A program made the position numbers and the translations under genes. From positions 682,001 through 746,000 of the forward strand of contig CAMCVH010000001.1 in NCBI GenBank assembly GCA_945881875.1: a stretch of 64,000 nucleotides of DNA. Reading direction: 5' to 3'. A model generated the notes under the pieces. It had not been told where the DNA came from. It saw nothing but the letters and a program-made list of their open reading frames with translations, and did not search any database. Position 1 is the stretch's first letter. The number at the start of each line of letters is the position of its first letter. Positions 63,518 to 64,000 of this stretch are shown in pieces. Source of the DNA: Polynucleobacter meluiroseus. Its GTDB lineage: Bacteria; Pseudomonadota; Gammaproteobacteria; Burkholderiales; Burkholderiaceae.

Positions 63518-64000
63518 TTATTTCAGATGCAAACCGCACTCTTTACTTTCTTTGTTTAACCACCACCAACGCCCTGCCCTCAATTCTTCATCGGCACGAA
63601 TAGCTCTCGTACAAGGCTCACAACCTATGCTGGGATAGCCCTTTTGATGCAATGGATGCAATGGGACCTTTTGCCAAGCCAAATAAGCCCACAATTCGTC
63701 ATCAGTCCAATCAAAAATCGGATTGAATTTTGGGATACCTCTAACTTCATCTAGCTCCTGAAACGCCAATTCATTCCTGGTCACTGATTGCGAGCGCCTT
63801 AAACCTGTGATCCAAGCATCGGCGCCATTCAAGCTCAACTCAAGTGGCTTCACTTTTCTGACATAACAACAGTTCTTCTTGGCTTCTTCGCTGTCATAAA
63901 AGCCATTCAAGCCATGCTGAGCTATGAATGCTTGAACATCTTGAGCTTGAGGCTCTACCGCATCAATTGAGAGACCATAGTGGTTTTCAACGGTCTCTTT
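63518..64000 (-). CDS. cysH: Adenylylsulfate (APS) reductase CysH, 5' end cut by window edge
   Basis: About 160 C-terminal residues are visible. Reduces APS to sulfite with thiol electrons. The cysteine pairs of the APS-type enzyme are present, KKNCCYVRKV and IGCEPCTRAI, which bind a 4Fe-4S cluster and are missing in PAPS-specific CysH; the catalytic cysteine is in the C-terminal KECGLH. The frame runs open to the right edge, beginning in-window at KETVENHYGLSI. First of cysH-cysD-cysN-cobA. Confidence 0.95.
   Translation of the reverse strand, partial: KETVENHYGLSIDAVEPQAQDVQAFIAQHGLNGFYDSEEAKKNCCYVRKVKPLELSLNGADAWITGLRRSQSVTRNELAFQELDEVRGIPKFNPIFDWTDDELWAYLAWQKVPLHPLHQKGYPSIGCEPCTRAIRADEELRAGRWWWLNKESKECGLHLK

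Noticed and set aside
1..64000. CRISPR arrays, insertion sequences, prophage genes, rRNA operons
   Set aside because: No regularly spaced repeats, transposase, integrase, phage structural genes or rRNA-like sequence seen on either strand.

Overview
The window reads as one AT-rich chromosomal segment of a flagellated, probably freshwater, betaproteobacterium of the Burkholderiales type. The evidence is an FlhDC master regulator, a cysH-cysD-cysN-cobA assimilatory sulfate block, a proteorhodopsin with carotenoid genes, and flagellar proteins of beta-/gammaproteobacterial type. A Polynucleobacter-like genome is my best guess, but no ribosomal RNA or other strong taxonomic marker is present, so the genus is inference.

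Layout. (1) 1-3933, minus strand: a green-type proteorhodopsin followed by crtE, crtI and crtB (crtB runs off the left edge), the start of a retinal/carotenoid operon. A terminator-like hairpin lies between the rhodopsin and crtE. (2) 4201-8375: senB (plus strand) facing senA-senC-egtD (minus strand). Together these look like a complete selenoneine pathway: hercynine synthesis by EgtD, selenophosphate by SenC/SelD, selenosugar by SenB, and C-Se bond formation by SenA. (3) 8453-14561: an accessory envelope/cytoskeleton block with a small exported protein, two FlgO-domain proteins (one a predicted Tat lipoprotein), a zinc-ribbon/TPR membrane protein, a TPR protein, a RodZ-like HTH membrane protein and three bactofilins in a row.

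(4) 14648-54750: an almost complete flagellar regulon. It holds flhDC, a membrane methyltransferase, a CBS protein and motAB (minus); an 866-bp gene-free region; fliC-flaG-fliD-fliS-fliT, a FliK-like gene and an FlhB C-terminal-domain gene (plus); fliE (minus); fliFGHIJKLMNOPQR (plus); flgBCDEFGHIJKL (minus); flgA, flgM, flgN, a LuxR-type response regulator, flhB, flhA, flhF, a P-loop-less FlhG-like gene and fliA (plus). Chemotaxis genes are not in the window. (5) 54784-58275: a separate Hpt protein, a hybrid histidine kinase and a second RodZ-like HTH membrane protein. With the LuxR-type regulator at 47914 these could form a full His-Asp-His-Asp phosphorelay dedicated to motility.

(6) 58557-59823: a secreted catalase-family peroxidase in which the usual distal histidine position is glycine, a strong bidirectional terminator, and a 45-bp 3' fragment of a CAU-anticodon tRNA flanked by short direct repeats, the signature of an old integration site. 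(7) 59824-64000: a thioredoxin-like gene, cbiX/sirB (plus) overlapping tail-to-tail with cobA, then cysN, cysD and cysH (minus; cysH runs off the right edge), supplying sulfide and siroheme.

The genes join three themes: light energy (rhodopsin, retinal precursor), redox protection (selenoneine, peroxidase, thioredoxin) and motility. All promoter, operator and hairpin calls come from reading the sequence by eye.
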